Positions 52,691 to 61,905 of a stretch of 64,000 bases of DNA are shown here, piece by piece; the first letter of the stretch is position 1; every line of letters starts with the position of its first letter. Source of the stretch: an uncultured Christensenella sp. GTDB taxonomy: Bacteria > Bacillota > Clostridia > Christensenellales > Borkfalkiaceae. The notes under the pieces are model-generated. The model made no database searches. It saw only the letters and a program-made list of their open reading frames with translations, and had not been told where the DNA came from. The stretch is from the NCBI GenBank assembly GCA_905203015.1, contig CAJKUC010000001.1, forward strand, positions 62,001-126,000, given 5' to 3'. Position numbers and translations under genes: made by a program.

Positions 52691-53412
52691 CCATGACAAA
52701 GCGAGAAGAAGTATTTTATAAAAATCTTATTATCAGTGATGAAGATAAAATCAGAGCTGAAAAGTCTTTGAAATCAAAAGGCGTTGAAAAACACATTTTG
52801 ATTAAAGAGAGATTGCTTAATTGGAGTACATCTGAAAGTATAGAATACGAAAAAGTTGCATCTACATATCGATATGATAAACGTATCCGTTACACGCTGT
52901 TTAAATATATTTCTTATTTGGAAGAATTGTATCGGGCAGTTATTCTTGATAATTATGTAGTAGATGTTAGGCAAAAGTTTTGGATTAAAGATTTGCGTGA
53001 ACAGCTCAAAGCATATAGTAATAATTTAAATGATGCGTTGGAGCATATCGATTTTTCTGCTTTGTTAATTCAATGTCAAAGGCTTCCGAAAGAAGTAAAA
53101 GTTTTGTGTGGCTTTCCAAAAATTAAACATTTGAATGATGATTCTATTGCGCTAAAAGAACTAAGAAATGCGGTAATGCATAATAAATTCTTATTGCTGT
53201 ATCGTGGTTATGATATTTGTTATGTAGACGGTGTTGATGATGGTAAGAGCGCAAGTCTAAAAGCGAATATATTAAATCTAATTCAGTTTTTACCACCGGA
53301 AGTGGGTGAACAATGTGCGAAAGATATAAATGTTTGCAACGAAGATAGAAATGAAGAAGATGAAACGAAGTGGGACTTGCCTTCACAAATAGTAATTACA
53401 ATAGATGCCTAA
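52687..53412 (+). CDS. HEPN/Abi-like protein (likely RNase toxin)
   Basis: A 241-residue helical protein resembling Abi_2/AbiD-type proteins. The key HEPN RNase motif Rx4H is present as R160-N161-A-V-M-H165 (ELRNAVMHNKFLL). N-terminal residues ~25-90 contain an Abi-like helical segment (SLKSKGVEKHILIKERL; FKYISYLEELYRAVI). It is translated from an ATG overlapping the stop of the nucleotidyltransferase gene, and the pair ends at a hairpin terminator. The arrangement fits a toxin (HEPN) with its nucleotidyltransferase neutraliser, possibly in phage defence. Not seen as an exact known family. Confidence 0.72.
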   Translation: MTMTKREEVFYKNLIISDEDKIRAEKSLKSKGVEKHILIKERLLNWSTSESIEYEKVASTYRYDKRIRYTLFKYISYLEELYRAVILDNYVVDVRQKFWIKDLREQLKAYSNNLNDALEHIDFSALLIQCQRLPKEVKVLCGFPKIKHLNDDSIALKELRNAVMHNKFLLLYRGYDICYVDGVDDGKSASLKANILNLIQFLPPEVGEQCAKDINVCNEDRNEEDETKWDLPSQIVITIDA

Positions 53413-53422
53413 TTTTATAAAA

Positions 53423-53452
53423 GCGGCTTTACGATAGAGTAGAGCCGTTTTT
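53423..53452 (+). terminator. terminator of the NTase-HEPN pair
   Basis: GCGGCTTTAC pairs with GTAGAGCCGT (two G-U pairs), followed by five T. It separates the pair from the DISARM-like operon. Confidence 0.8.
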
Positions 53453-53486
53453 CTTAAAAATATTTCTCTAAATTTTAGAGATAATC

Positions 53487-53515
53487 TTGCGATTTGTTTT
53501 AATGTGTGTTATAAT
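53487..53515 (+). promoter_or_regulatory. promoter of the regulator-vsr-DISARM operon
   Basis: TTGCGA (53487-53492), 17-bp spacer, TATAAT (53510-53515). Confidence 0.75.
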
Positions 53516-53549
53516 GAAAATATCTAATATAAGAGTAGGAGATTTTGAT

Positions 53550-53762
53550 ATGGCGGCGAGCTATAAAAAGTTGTGAAAACTACTGATTGATAAAGATATG
53601 AAGAAAGAAGATTTGCGTAAGGCGGCAGGTATTACAACTACCGCGATGGCGAAGTTCGGCAGAAACGAAGATGTGAAAACGTCGGTATTGCTTAAAATTT
53701 GTAATGTGTTACAATGCGATATTTCCGATATAATGGAAATTGTAAATCAAGAAGATAAATGA
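53550..53762 (+). pseudogene. XRE/Cro-family HTH regulator interrupted by in-frame TGA
   Basis: A 70-codon frame starts MAASYKKL, meets TGA at 53574-53576, and continues KLLIDKDMKKEDLRKAAGITTTAM, then the rest of a compact HTH ending DIMEIVNQEDK. Relatives have Trp (KLWKLLID) at this place, so a single TGG-to-TGA change explains the interruption. It follows a good promoter and AGTAGGAG. An ATG at 53598 could restart translation but would lose most of helix 1. Other genes here stop at TGA, so recoding is unlikely. Intact members of this type repress nearby operons; loss would leave the downstream defence genes without this regulator. Confidence 0.8.
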
Positions 53763-53782
53763 TTGAATGACGGTATGCAAAA

Positions 53783-54190
53783 ATGAGAAAAACGCCGGAA
53801 CAAATTCACTATAATATGCAACAAGTTAAATACAAAGACTCCGAAATAGAGTTGTTACTCCGTAAAGCGTTATGGCAAAAAGGCTTGCGGTATAGAAAAA
53901 ATGTAAAATCCGTATTCGGGCACCCGGACATAGCTTTTATCGGAAAGAAGGTTGCGGTGTTTTGCGATAGTGAGTTTTGGCATGGATACGATTGGGAACA
54001 TAGAAAGGAAGATTTCAAAGTCCGACAAGAATTTTGGATTCCGAAGATAGAGCGTAATATGAAACGAGATCGGGAAGTAACCGAAAGACTTCAAAACGAC
54101 GGTTGGAAAGTTTTGCGTTTTTGGGGGAAAGAGATAAAATGCAATCTTGAAGAGTGTGTATCGGAAATCATAGAGGCACTTAACGACTGA
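53783..54190 (+). CDS. vsr: Vsr-type very short patch repair endonuclease
   Basis: A 135-residue Vsr-family nuclease. The family pattern is intact: LLLRKALWQKGLRYRKNV, the catalytic Asp in GHPDIAF (D49), a metal/DNA-contact block FWHGYDW (H67), then EFWIPKIERNMKRDRE and LQNDGWKVLRFW. Vsr nicks DNA 5' to the T of T:G mismatches formed by deamination of 5-methylcytosine, protecting sites of a cytosine methyltransferase from mutation. The gene follows the broken regulator and precedes drmE by 19 bp. The expected partner methyltransferase gene lies ~9.5 kb downstream in the same operon (63753 on). Confidence 0.9.
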   Translation: MRKTPEQIHYNMQQVKYKDSEIELLLRKALWQKGLRYRKNVKSVFGHPDIAFIGKKVAVFCDSEFWHGYDWEHRKEDFKVRQEFWIPKIERNMKRDREVTERLQNDGWKVLRFWGKEIKCNLEECVSEIIEALND

Positions 54191-54209
54191 AGAACAAAGG
54201 AGGCGGATA

Positions 54210-56813
54210 ATGCTTGTAAGCCAAATATTAGAGCAGTTTTATAAACAGCATCCGACATATAGAAATATAGGCTATTCGCTTGGAAACGTTCAATATAGTG
54301 AACGTTTGCATCCGTTGTTTGTGTTTACCCAATATATAATAGACACAATGATATCGAAAGGTGAAAAACGAATTGCAATTGTTTTACCCGATGATGATTG
54401 TAACATATTGCCATTCATATTGGCTAAATGTTTTGCCAATATTCAAGACGAGCCGGGATTTGCGGGAAGTGTTTTGGATGAAATTAAGCCGGGACAAATG
54501 TTGAGACTCGGTGATGCGGTAGTAAAATATCTGGGTCGAGAGGGCGACAGAATAAAATATAGCATAGGGCGGACACAAGTAACAGAAGTAACCAGTCCGA
54601 TTTTTGAATATCATAATTTTTTTGAAAAAAGTTCCGGAGCGGTTTCTTCTTGGGGCACATATATAAAAGCAAAGAAAAAAATCGACGATAAGATTAAGTC
54701 CGGGGATAATAACGAACTTAATGCAATTAAATTAAAACGCACAACAATTAAAAAGACAACCATGTTATTATCTGCAAAGAACGATTTTCGTGATTTCATG
54801 AATCAAGTGAAAATCAATAATAACAGTGCCGACGATATTATTACATATGGAGAAATCGATTTGCAATCGGGCAACGGGTTTGCTTTGTATAACAAGGGAA
54901 AGCTTGATTGTTTACCGGCAATTACCGTTTCGGCGAGGTTGGATGAAATCAACGATGCATTGCAATCGGAAAGTGTTGCGGGTAAAGTAATTGCTATATT
55001 TTCCACCGTAGATAAATTCGACGAGATTATCGACAACATCGAATCATTGAAAGAATGTTTGCGTAAAAAAATCCCTTTTGTAGTATTTGTTCCCGAGCAA
55101 GCATTTGAAAAGTTTGCTGCAATAAAAAATCTCGGTTTTAAGGTGTGGCATTGGAAACCAGCGACATTAAAAAGCGAAGCGTTTCTTAAAGAGGATGTTT
55201 CCGATCGTCAAGAACGTATATTCGGTTCGATTTCCAAGAAAATAAACAGCGCGGCATTGGCGGAATATGATTTTGTAAAATGTTTCGATAATGTGCTGAA
55301 AACAAATTTACGATTGATTAGGGATATTTCGTTCCATACCAACGACGGTGATGCCTGGTTAAAGCAATTGGTACGTCGATTATGGGGATTTCAGAATGAA
55401 ATAGTTTCGACTTGTTATATGGATGTCGATATTGTATCATATATGCGTAACGAGTTTTCCGAAATCAAAGAAGCATGGAATAGGCAAAAAATTTATTATG
55501 AACAACAAAGTTTTTACGAGAGCATTGAGAAACTGATAAGCTTTTTCGAAAAATGGCTTTCTGCGTCGGAAATCGCTAAGCAACATAAATTAAGCGAGTA
55601 TTTATTGTCTTTGCCGGAAGAGTACAAAACAATTTTCATTGTTGTGCCCGATAGGTTTATATATGGGGATAAACTGCAAAAATGGGCAGCAGACATTTTT
55701 TCCGATAAACAAATACGAGTGATGAAGTTAACGGATTTCTTTATGGTGCAGGAAAAGTCATGGCAACATATGGACTTGTTAATAATTACATCGTTTGACA
55801 GGAATCAATATATACGCATAAAACAAACATATTGTTATGGCAAATTAACATATATACTGTATGATTTCGAAAATAAATGGCGTTCTGGATTGGTAAAGAA
55901 AATCGATGAGTGCATGCCTTATGACGAGGTAAAAGAGCGGGCGTCGGAAATTGGTTTGTCGGAAAACGATCTTTCGCCGATATCTTTGGATAGGGAAAAT
56001 GAGGATATAACGGATGAGGGTGAACATGAAATAGAGGATTATAATTTCGGGAATACAATCATTCGCAATACCTTAAAGACGCAAGAATCAAACCGAGAAT
56101 CCGCAACCGCAATTGAATGTGTCCCTATTTTGCTTTCGGATGATAAGATAGCTTATTTTTATCCGACGCATGATGTGATAGATATAACATCTTTGATAAC
56201 ATTTGATGCACAACGTCCATTAAAGAAAGATGCCGTGAGATTAAGGAGAGGCGATAAAATTTTAATCAGACAGAGCGATAAGGATATTATAAGAGAAAAA
56301 GCGGATATACTGATGGAGCACGACAACAATGGCGATATAAGAGGAGTATCGGAAATATGGTGTACGTTGTTACAACGTTATGCTGCCGATAAAAGTATCA
56401 CTCAGGTGTGGCAAGCTATTATCGGCGCGGGAGCATCATGTACATTTCAACAGGTCAGGTATTGGATTTCGGGAGAAACAATTTTGCCGCGAGATCGAAA
56501 TGTTTTGGTAGCGATAGGGAAAATATGTCTGAATAATCCCGAGCTTGCCGAAATAGCATCCGGTTATATCGAGAAAATGGATGCTATTATCGAATGTGGG
56601 AGACAAGTCCAAAGTTACCACCAAAAGGCGGGCATTTGGGTGACAAAAGAATTACGCAGCAAGGCGGCGGAAATACGAAAAATAGCGATGCTGCCCAGTC
56701 CGTACGGCAATATAGAAGGGATCGGCGATGTTTTTATATACACCGTCGAAGACGTATTGGATAAGATGATTGTCGAACGTAATAAGATGAATAGAGTGGA
56801 GAGTTTATACTGA
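54210..56813 (+). CDS. drmE: DrmE-like DISARM protein
   Basis: A large, 867-residue protein with no recognisable catalytic motif. It occupies the drmE position (first gene of the class 2 operon, ahead of drmA, drmB and the methyltransferase), and size fits DrmE (~800 residues). Visible features are a middle region with alternating hydrophobic strands (for example IFIVVPDRF, MDLLIITSF), possibly a helicase-like but motif-less fold, and a charged acidic patch (DRENEDITDEGEHEIED, ~590-610). AAAGGAGG precedes the ATG. The stop overlaps the next start. The role of DrmE in published systems is unknown. Naming rests on context and length, so it is less certain than DrmA and DrmB. Confidence 0.72.
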   Translation: MLVSQILEQFYKQHPTYRNIGYSLGNVQYSERLHPLFVFTQYIIDTMISKGEKRIAIVLPDDDCNILPFILAKCFANIQDEPGFAGSVLDEIKPGQMLRLGDAVVKYLGREGDRIKYSIGRTQVTEVTSPIFEYHNFFEKSSGAVSSWGTYIKAKKKIDDKIKSGDNNELNAIKLKRTTIKKTTMLLSAKNDFRDFMNQVKINNNSADDIITYGEIDLQSGNGFALYNKGKLDCLPAITVSARLDEINDALQSESVAGKVIAIFSTVDKFDEIIDNIESLKECLRKKIPFVVFVPEQAFEKFAAIKNLGFKVWHWKPATLKSEAFLKEDVSDRQERIFGSISKKINSAALAEYDFVKCFDNVLKTNLRLIRDISFHTNDGDAWLKQLVRRLWGFQNEIVSTCYMDVDIVSYMRNEFSEIKEAWNRQKIYYEQQSFYESIEKLISFFEKWLSASEIAKQHKLSEYLLSLPEEYKTIFIVVPDRFIYGDKLQKWAADIFSDKQIRVMKLTDFFMVQEKSWQHMDLLIITSFDRNQYIRIKQTYCYGKLTYILYDFENKWRSGLVKKIDECMPYDEVKERASEIGLSENDLSPISLDRENEDITDEGEHEIEDYNFGNTIIRNTLKTQESNRESATAIECVPILLSDDKIAYFYPTHDVIDITSLITFDAQRPLKKDAVRLRRGDKILIRQSDKDIIREKADILMEHDNNGDIRGVSEIWCTLLQRYAADKSITQVWQAIIGAGASCTFQQVRYWISGETILPRDRNVLVAIGKICLNNPELAEIASGYIEKMDAIIECGRQVQSYHQKAGIWVTKELRSKAAEIRKIAMLPSPYGNIEGIGDVFIYTVEDVLDKMIVERNKMNRVESLY

Positions 56814-58498
56814 TGGCACGAATGTACCCAAAAACTTTTCCGAATGATGCCAATAGCACCGGAGAACGCAAAGTCTTTGAATATTTTAAGAATTCGGCAC
56901 CGAATGATTGGTATATATTGCATTCGTTTCGTTTGCCATATCATCAAACCGTTGTGTTCGGCGAAGCCGATTTTGTGGTAATTGCGCCTACGCTCGGAAT
57001 TTTTGTTTTGGAAATAAAATCCGGCGGCGTAGGTTTTGACGGTACGGATTGGGTATTCATCAACCGTAACGGCGAACATTCTTATAAAAGGCGCGGGCCG
57101 TTTCAACAAGCAAGAGACGCAATGTTTGCCGTTGAAAAAATTATTGTAAATAAATTGGGCTCCGATTATGACAGGACACATATTTTGTATGGGTACGGGG
57201 TCATTTTTACAGATGAGCGAAACTTTCCCGTCAATGCACTAACCGAAGATGAGCCTTGGCGGCTTTGTCAAAAAAGCGAATCCGATACTTATTGTGCATT
57301 CATAAGAGAATTGGCTAGTAAATTTGAAAATGAGTTGAGACAATTAAAAAAACATGTGCCTGTATCGTTAAGTGCGGATTATGCGGATAATATTGCAAAA
57401 AGTATGCGTCCCGAAGTCGACTGTATCACCCCGTTGAAAAGTTTTATCGAACAGTCGGAAAAAGATATTATAGGGCTTACGGAAGAGCAGTATGATTGTC
57501 TCGACGATATATTGATAAACGAACACATTGTAATTACGGGCGGGGCCGGAACGGGGAAAACTTTACTTGCGGTAGAAGATGCTAAACGCTCATCGTCGGA
57601 ATTTAAAAAGATAGGAGTGTTTTGCTTTAACAGAAACTTAGCCGACTATATAAGAAAAAATATCGATAATCCCGAAATAATCGTGGAGTCGTTGCATTCG
57701 TATATGGCAAAATTATTCGGGAAAAGATTGGAAGCAAATGAGCATGAGACGAACTTGTTTACACATATATTGCCGCAAGAAGCAATAAAGTGTGCAAGAG
57801 AAAAGCACATAGGATTTGATAAAATAATAGTCGATGAATTTCAAGATTTATGCGATGATATATATTTGCAATTTTTCGATGCCATATTGATCGGCGGGTT
57901 ATTAAACGGTAAATTTTCTTTTTACGGTGATTTTGCACGTCAGGCTATTTACAGCGAAACTGCTTCGTTGAATCGTTTGGAACAATATGCGTTTTTTGCC
58001 AAGAAACATTTGACGGTTAATTGCAGGAATACCAAAAATATCGGCAATGAGTTGATAAACGTAACGGGCTATGAAGATAAAAAATACAGATTAAAAATAG
58101 CGGGAGAAAAGGTTGATTATTATTCATGGAATACGATAGAAGAAGAGGGGAAGTTTTTAAAAGATATATTAAAAGAATTAAAACGGAAAGGTATAGTTTC
58201 TTCGGCAATCACAATATTGTCGCCTCGTAAAAGAGAAAACTCGGTTATCGATTTCGTAGATAAAGAAAGATATATAATAGGAAATCAAGGAGAGAATGCA
58301 GAAATGTATTTGGCGTTGTTTTCCACCGTACAAGCATTTAAAGGGCTTGAAAACGAAGTTGTTATTCTGACGGATATCGATTCATATAGTGATGCGCGTT
58401 TGATGTATATCGCATTTAGTCGAGCGCGCAGCAAATTATATGTATTGGAAAGTGTTGCGGCAAAAAAACAACGTCAAAAAATGGTAATCGGGAGGTAG
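56813..58498 (+). CDS. NERD-domain UvrD-like superfamily 1 helicase, inserted in the DISARM operon
   Basis: A 561-residue protein. Residues ~15-110 form a NERD nuclease-related domain (E19 in TGERKVFEYF, EADF 51-54, LEIKS 66-70, the D/E...ExK pattern). The rest is an SF1 helicase: Walker A GGAGTGKTLL (~243-252), motif II VDEFQDL (~341-347), motif III GDFARQAIY, motif IV NCRNTKNIG and motif VI YIAFSRARSKLYVL. It starts where drmE stops and ends 2 bp before drmA, so it belongs to the operon. It is not part of the canonical DISARM gene set I know. It may unwind and cut or signal on phage DNA. Confidence 0.9.
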   Translation: MARMYPKTFPNDANSTGERKVFEYFKNSAPNDWYILHSFRLPYHQTVVFGEADFVVIAPTLGIFVLEIKSGGVGFDGTDWVFINRNGEHSYKRRGPFQQARDAMFAVEKIIVNKLGSDYDRTHILYGYGVIFTDERNFPVNALTEDEPWRLCQKSESDTYCAFIRELASKFENELRQLKKHVPVSLSADYADNIAKSMRPEVDCITPLKSFIEQSEKDIIGLTEEQYDCLDDILINEHIVITGGAGTGKTLLAVEDAKRSSSEFKKIGVFCFNRNLADYIRKNIDNPEIIVESLHSYMAKLFGKRLEANEHETNLFTHILPQEAIKCAREKHIGFDKIIVDEFQDLCDDIYLQFFDAILIGGLLNGKFSFYGDFARQAIYSETASLNRLEQYAFFAKKHLTVNCRNTKNIGNELINVTGYEDKKYRLKIAGEKVDYYSWNTIEEEGKFLKDILKELKRKGIVSSAITILSPRKRENSVIDFVDKERYIIGNQGENAEMYLALFSTVQAFKGLENEVVILTDIDSYSDARLMYIAFSRARSKLYVLESVAAKKQRQKMVIGR

Positions 58499-58500
58499 AG

Positions 58501-61500
58501 ATGAATACGCGAGAAAAATTACTAAAAACAGTTAAGGATATACTAATCGGTCCGAATCCTTTGCCGGGCTTTACACAAAATAACGGAGAAGAAATCTTAT
58601 TTAATGACTCTCCGCTGAAAACATATATTTCCGGAATATTGTTTCCACAGGTAATTATGAAGTCGGAAGAAATCGGCGATGAGAATGAGCCGATGGAAGA
58701 AAGTTCGGAAGCGAATGTCGTCGAGTGTTCTTCGGAAACAGGAGATATCGAACGACGTTATTTGAGTGATAAAAACATTGCCGAACCTATAACCGAATCG
58801 GAAACATCAAAGATAAATAATTATCGACAATCCGCAATGGGCATAACATTATGCGTATCCGAGGCTATTAAAAATCTACATATAGATGTATCGGTAGGTT
58901 CTTATACAGAGAAAGAAGCCGATTATCCGCGAGAACAAAAAGCCATAGACGGAGAGCGGAGCTTTATCATTTCCGGACCTTCAAAGATATGCTATTTTCG
59001 ACAGCAACATAATTTACAATTAGATATCATGTTCGATGATTTGCCGAATCGGACAAGTAGATATAAAGAATATTATTTGAAAGATGATAAAGACAATTTG
59101 TTGCCGGGGATAGCGATAGCCGTCACTTTCAGATTAAAGAATAGCGAAACGAAGTGTATTATCTATACCGTTACTTTGATTAATACACGGAAATCATCGG
59201 AAACAATCAACGCATGTGCTTGTTGGTATCAAGCGGGTTTTTCCGTGTCATGCGATTGCACATTGAAACCTTTGCCCGATAATTATTGTTATGTTACAAA
59301 CGATGAAGATTATAAACTTAATGCGTTGTTGTATAGAGATGTAAAAACTTATGCGATAGGTCATGGGTGTGCCGCTATGTGGGACGACCGATCGGATCCC
59401 ACGAAAATCACAGCGGAAGTAATGCCGGAATATGAAGTAAAGCCTATTTTCCCCACGTCATTGCAATCCGTGAAGTTATCGATGAAATTGTATTCTACCG
59501 AGAAAGAAAAAACGATTGAAGATTTAAAACTTTTATGCGATGCTTATTATCAGTGGATAGATATTGAAGAGAAAAAAGTATCCTGCATAGAAGAAAAGCA
59601 TAGAGTTACGGCAATCAAACAGATAGAGCTTTGTAAGATTTGTTTGAATCGTATGCGGTGCGGAGTAGAATTATTGTCGAACAATAAAGAAGTATTGACG
59701 GCATTTCAATTGGCAAATAGGGCAATGCTGATGCAACAATTGCATTATAAGTTGCCATTAACGGAATATGATGATTATGATGACATTGATTTTTGCGGAA
59801 TTTTGAAAGATAATGTTTGTATGCCCGATTTTGATGATGAATCGACTTGGTATAATAATAAAGGCAATTATGGTAAGTGGCGTCCCTTTCAGATTGCATT
59901 TTTATTGATGAACTTAAAATCTTTTAACGATAAAAAGTGCGAAGAAAGAGAAATCGTCGATTTGATTTGGTTTCCGACGGGTGGCGGTAAAACCGAAGCG
60001 TATTTGGGATTGACGGCGTACGCAATTTTCTTGCGGAGAATATTGGATCCCAATGACGGCGGCACAACGGTTATAATGCGTTATACGTTGAGATTGTTGA
60101 CCGCGCAGCAATACGAAAGAGCGGCGGCATTGATTTGTTCAATGGAAAAATTAAGGTCGGAAAATCCGGAACTTTTGGGTTATGAACGAATCACTATCGG
60201 GTTATGGGTAGGGGATTCTTTGACTAAAAATAACTCCGAGCAGGTGGTAAGCAAAATCAAAGAAATTCAAAACGGAAAAAGTAATGAAAATGTGTCGGTA
60301 ATGCTCAAATGCCCGTGGTGCGGGGCATCAATGGAAACATATAAAGACAAAAAAGGGAGCAATAGAACCCCCGGTTATTCGTATAACAAAAAGAGAGTTT
60401 TGTTTAAATGCGATAATCCGCAATGTCGATATCATGATGTCGAGTTGCCTTTAAATTTATTCGACGACGAGATATATGCGCACCCGCCGACATTGCTGTT
60501 CGGTACCGTCGATAAATTTGCCATGTTACCATATAGACCGGAAGCAAAGAGTTTATTCGGCGGTGATAACGAAAGAACTCCGCCCGAATTAATTATACAG
60601 GATGAGTTGCATTTGATTACGGGACCGCTCGGATCGACTGTGGGATTATACGAAACATTAATCGAAGAATTATGCAAACATGATGGGATTAAACCGAAGA
60701 TTGTAGCCTCTACCGCAACTATCAGTCATGCGAAACGGCAATGTAATGCATTATATGGACGTGGAGAAGATAAAGTTTTTCAGTTTCCGGTCCAAGGGAC
60801 TTCTTATCGAAATTGTTTCTTCGCGGAAGAAAAAAGTGATGCAGTGGGTCGAAAATATATCGGATTATACGGTTCGGCAGCACCGTCTTCCGCAACAGCG
60901 TCAATTTATACATTTGCCGCGTTTCTTTATGCCGCAAAATCAATAGCGGTAGCAAACGAAAAAGACAGGGATCCGTATTGGACAAATCTTGCATACTTCG
61001 GAAGTATGCGTGAATTGGGACAAGCTGCGACTTGGTTTATTGCCGACATTAAAGAGCATTTGGAAGTCATTTACAGAAGTCGCATGGAATCGTCTTTGGA
61101 TAAGACGAATCGTCGCTACATATACGAAAACGGGTTGGCAGAATTGACAAGCCGTATGTCGAACGATGATATTCCGAAAATATTAAAAAGCTTGGAAGTA
61201 GCGTTAGGAGAAAAAGATAAGCATCCATTGGATGTGTGTTTGGCAACCAATATGGTGTCGGTTGGTGTCGATATATCTCGACTCGGGTTAATGACTGTGA
61301 CGGGGCAACCTAAATCTATGTCGGAATATATTCAAGCAACGAGCCGCGTGGGGCGTGATGCGTCTGCTCCGGGACTTGTTTTCGTCATATACAATACTTC
61401 GAAATCAAGAGACAAATCTCACTATGAAAAGTTTCAATCGCAGCATTCCAAATTATATTACAGCGTAGAACCTACGTCGGTTACTCCGTTTTCGAGACCG

Positions 61501-61905
61501 CTGCGAGAGAGAGCGTTGCATGCTGTTTTTGTGGCGTTGTACAGATTCTTTGTCGATATTAGGGATCGAAATGATGCGACCAAAGTTCCTACAAAAGCGG
61601 AATTTGATAAAATTGCGGATATTATTATAAATCGCGCCGCAGGAATCGATCCGCAGGAAGTGGATGATATAAAAGATTTATTATATAAAAAGTGGCGTGA
61701 ATGGTTGGAATGGCTACCCGAAAAATATTCTTCGTTGTCGGGTAATGAAGAAACAGCACCGCTTCTTTGTCCTGCGGGGACGTTGAAACCGATATCATGG
61801 GACGGGCGCGGTTGGAATACCCCTACTTCTATGCGCAATGTCGATCGAGAATGTGGTTTGGATTGCAGTAAAGGTTTGATTCGGGAGGACAAAAACGATG
61901 GCTGA
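58501..61905 (+). CDS. drmA: DISARM helicase DrmA
   Basis: A 1134-residue superfamily 2-like helicase, the core DISARM motor. Walker A PTGGGKTEA (492-500), DExH box DELH (701-704) and motif VI IQATSRVGRDA (~944-954) are intact. Before the DELH a four-cysteine insertion (C604, C607, C637, C642; CPWCG and CDNPQC) probably binds zinc. The N-terminal ~450 residues are of unknown fold. In known systems DrmA works with DrmB to recognise and block incoming DNA. The start is GAGGTAGAG-preceded ATG 2 bp after the NERD helicase. It overlaps drmB by 8 bp. Confidence 0.92.
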   Translation: MNTREKLLKTVKDILIGPNPLPGFTQNNGEEILFNDSPLKTYISGILFPQVIMKSEEIGDENEPMEESSEANVVECSSETGDIERRYLSDKNIAEPITESETSKINNYRQSAMGITLCVSEAIKNLHIDVSVGSYTEKEADYPREQKAIDGERSFIISGPSKICYFRQQHNLQLDIMFDDLPNRTSRYKEYYLKDDKDNLLPGIAIAVTFRLKNSETKCIIYTVTLINTRKSSETINACACWYQAGFSVSCDCTLKPLPDNYCYVTNDEDYKLNALLYRDVKTYAIGHGCAAMWDDRSDPTKITAEVMPEYEVKPIFPTSLQSVKLSMKLYSTEKEKTIEDLKLLCDAYYQWIDIEEKKVSCIEEKHRVTAIKQIELCKICLNRMRCGVELLSNNKEVLTAFQLANRAMLMQQLHYKLPLTEYDDYDDIDFCGILKDNVCMPDFDDESTWYNNKGNYGKWRPFQIAFLLMNLKSFNDKKCEEREIVDLIWFPTGGGKTEAYLGLTAYAIFLRRILDPNDGGTTVIMRYTLRLLTAQQYERAAALICSMEKLRSENPELLGYERITIGLWVGDSLTKNNSEQVVSKIKEIQNGKSNENVSVMLKCPWCGASMETYKDKKGSNRTPGYSYNKKRVLFKCDNPQCRYHDVELPLNLFDDEIYAHPPTLLFGTVDKFAMLPYRPEAKSLFGGDNERTPPELIIQDELHLITGPLGSTVGLYETLIEELCKHDGIKPKIVASTATISHAKRQCNALYGRGEDKVFQFPVQGTSYRNCFFAEEKSDAVGRKYIGLYGSAAPSSATASIYTFAAFLYAAKSIAVANEKDRDPYWTNLAYFGSMRELGQAATWFIADIKEHLEVIYRSRMESSLDKTNRRYIYENGLAELTSRMSNDDIPKILKSLEVALGEKDKHPLDVCLATNMVSVGVDISRLGLMTVTGQPKSMSEYIQATSRVGRDASAPGLVFVIYNTSKSRDKSHYEKFQSQHSKLYYSVEPTSVTPFSRPLRERALHAVFVALYRFFVDIRDRNDATKVPTKAEFDKIADIIINRAAGIDPQEVDDIKDLLYKKWREWLEWLPEKYSSLSGNEETAPLLCPAGTLKPISWDGRGWNTPTSMRNVDRECGLDCSKGLIREDKNDG

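Noticed and set aside
53574..53576. TGA read as tryptophan (genetic code 4) in the regulator gene
   Set aside because: Genes such as rpsI, rlmI-like and vsr end at TGA, and conserved Trp residues elsewhere use TGG.
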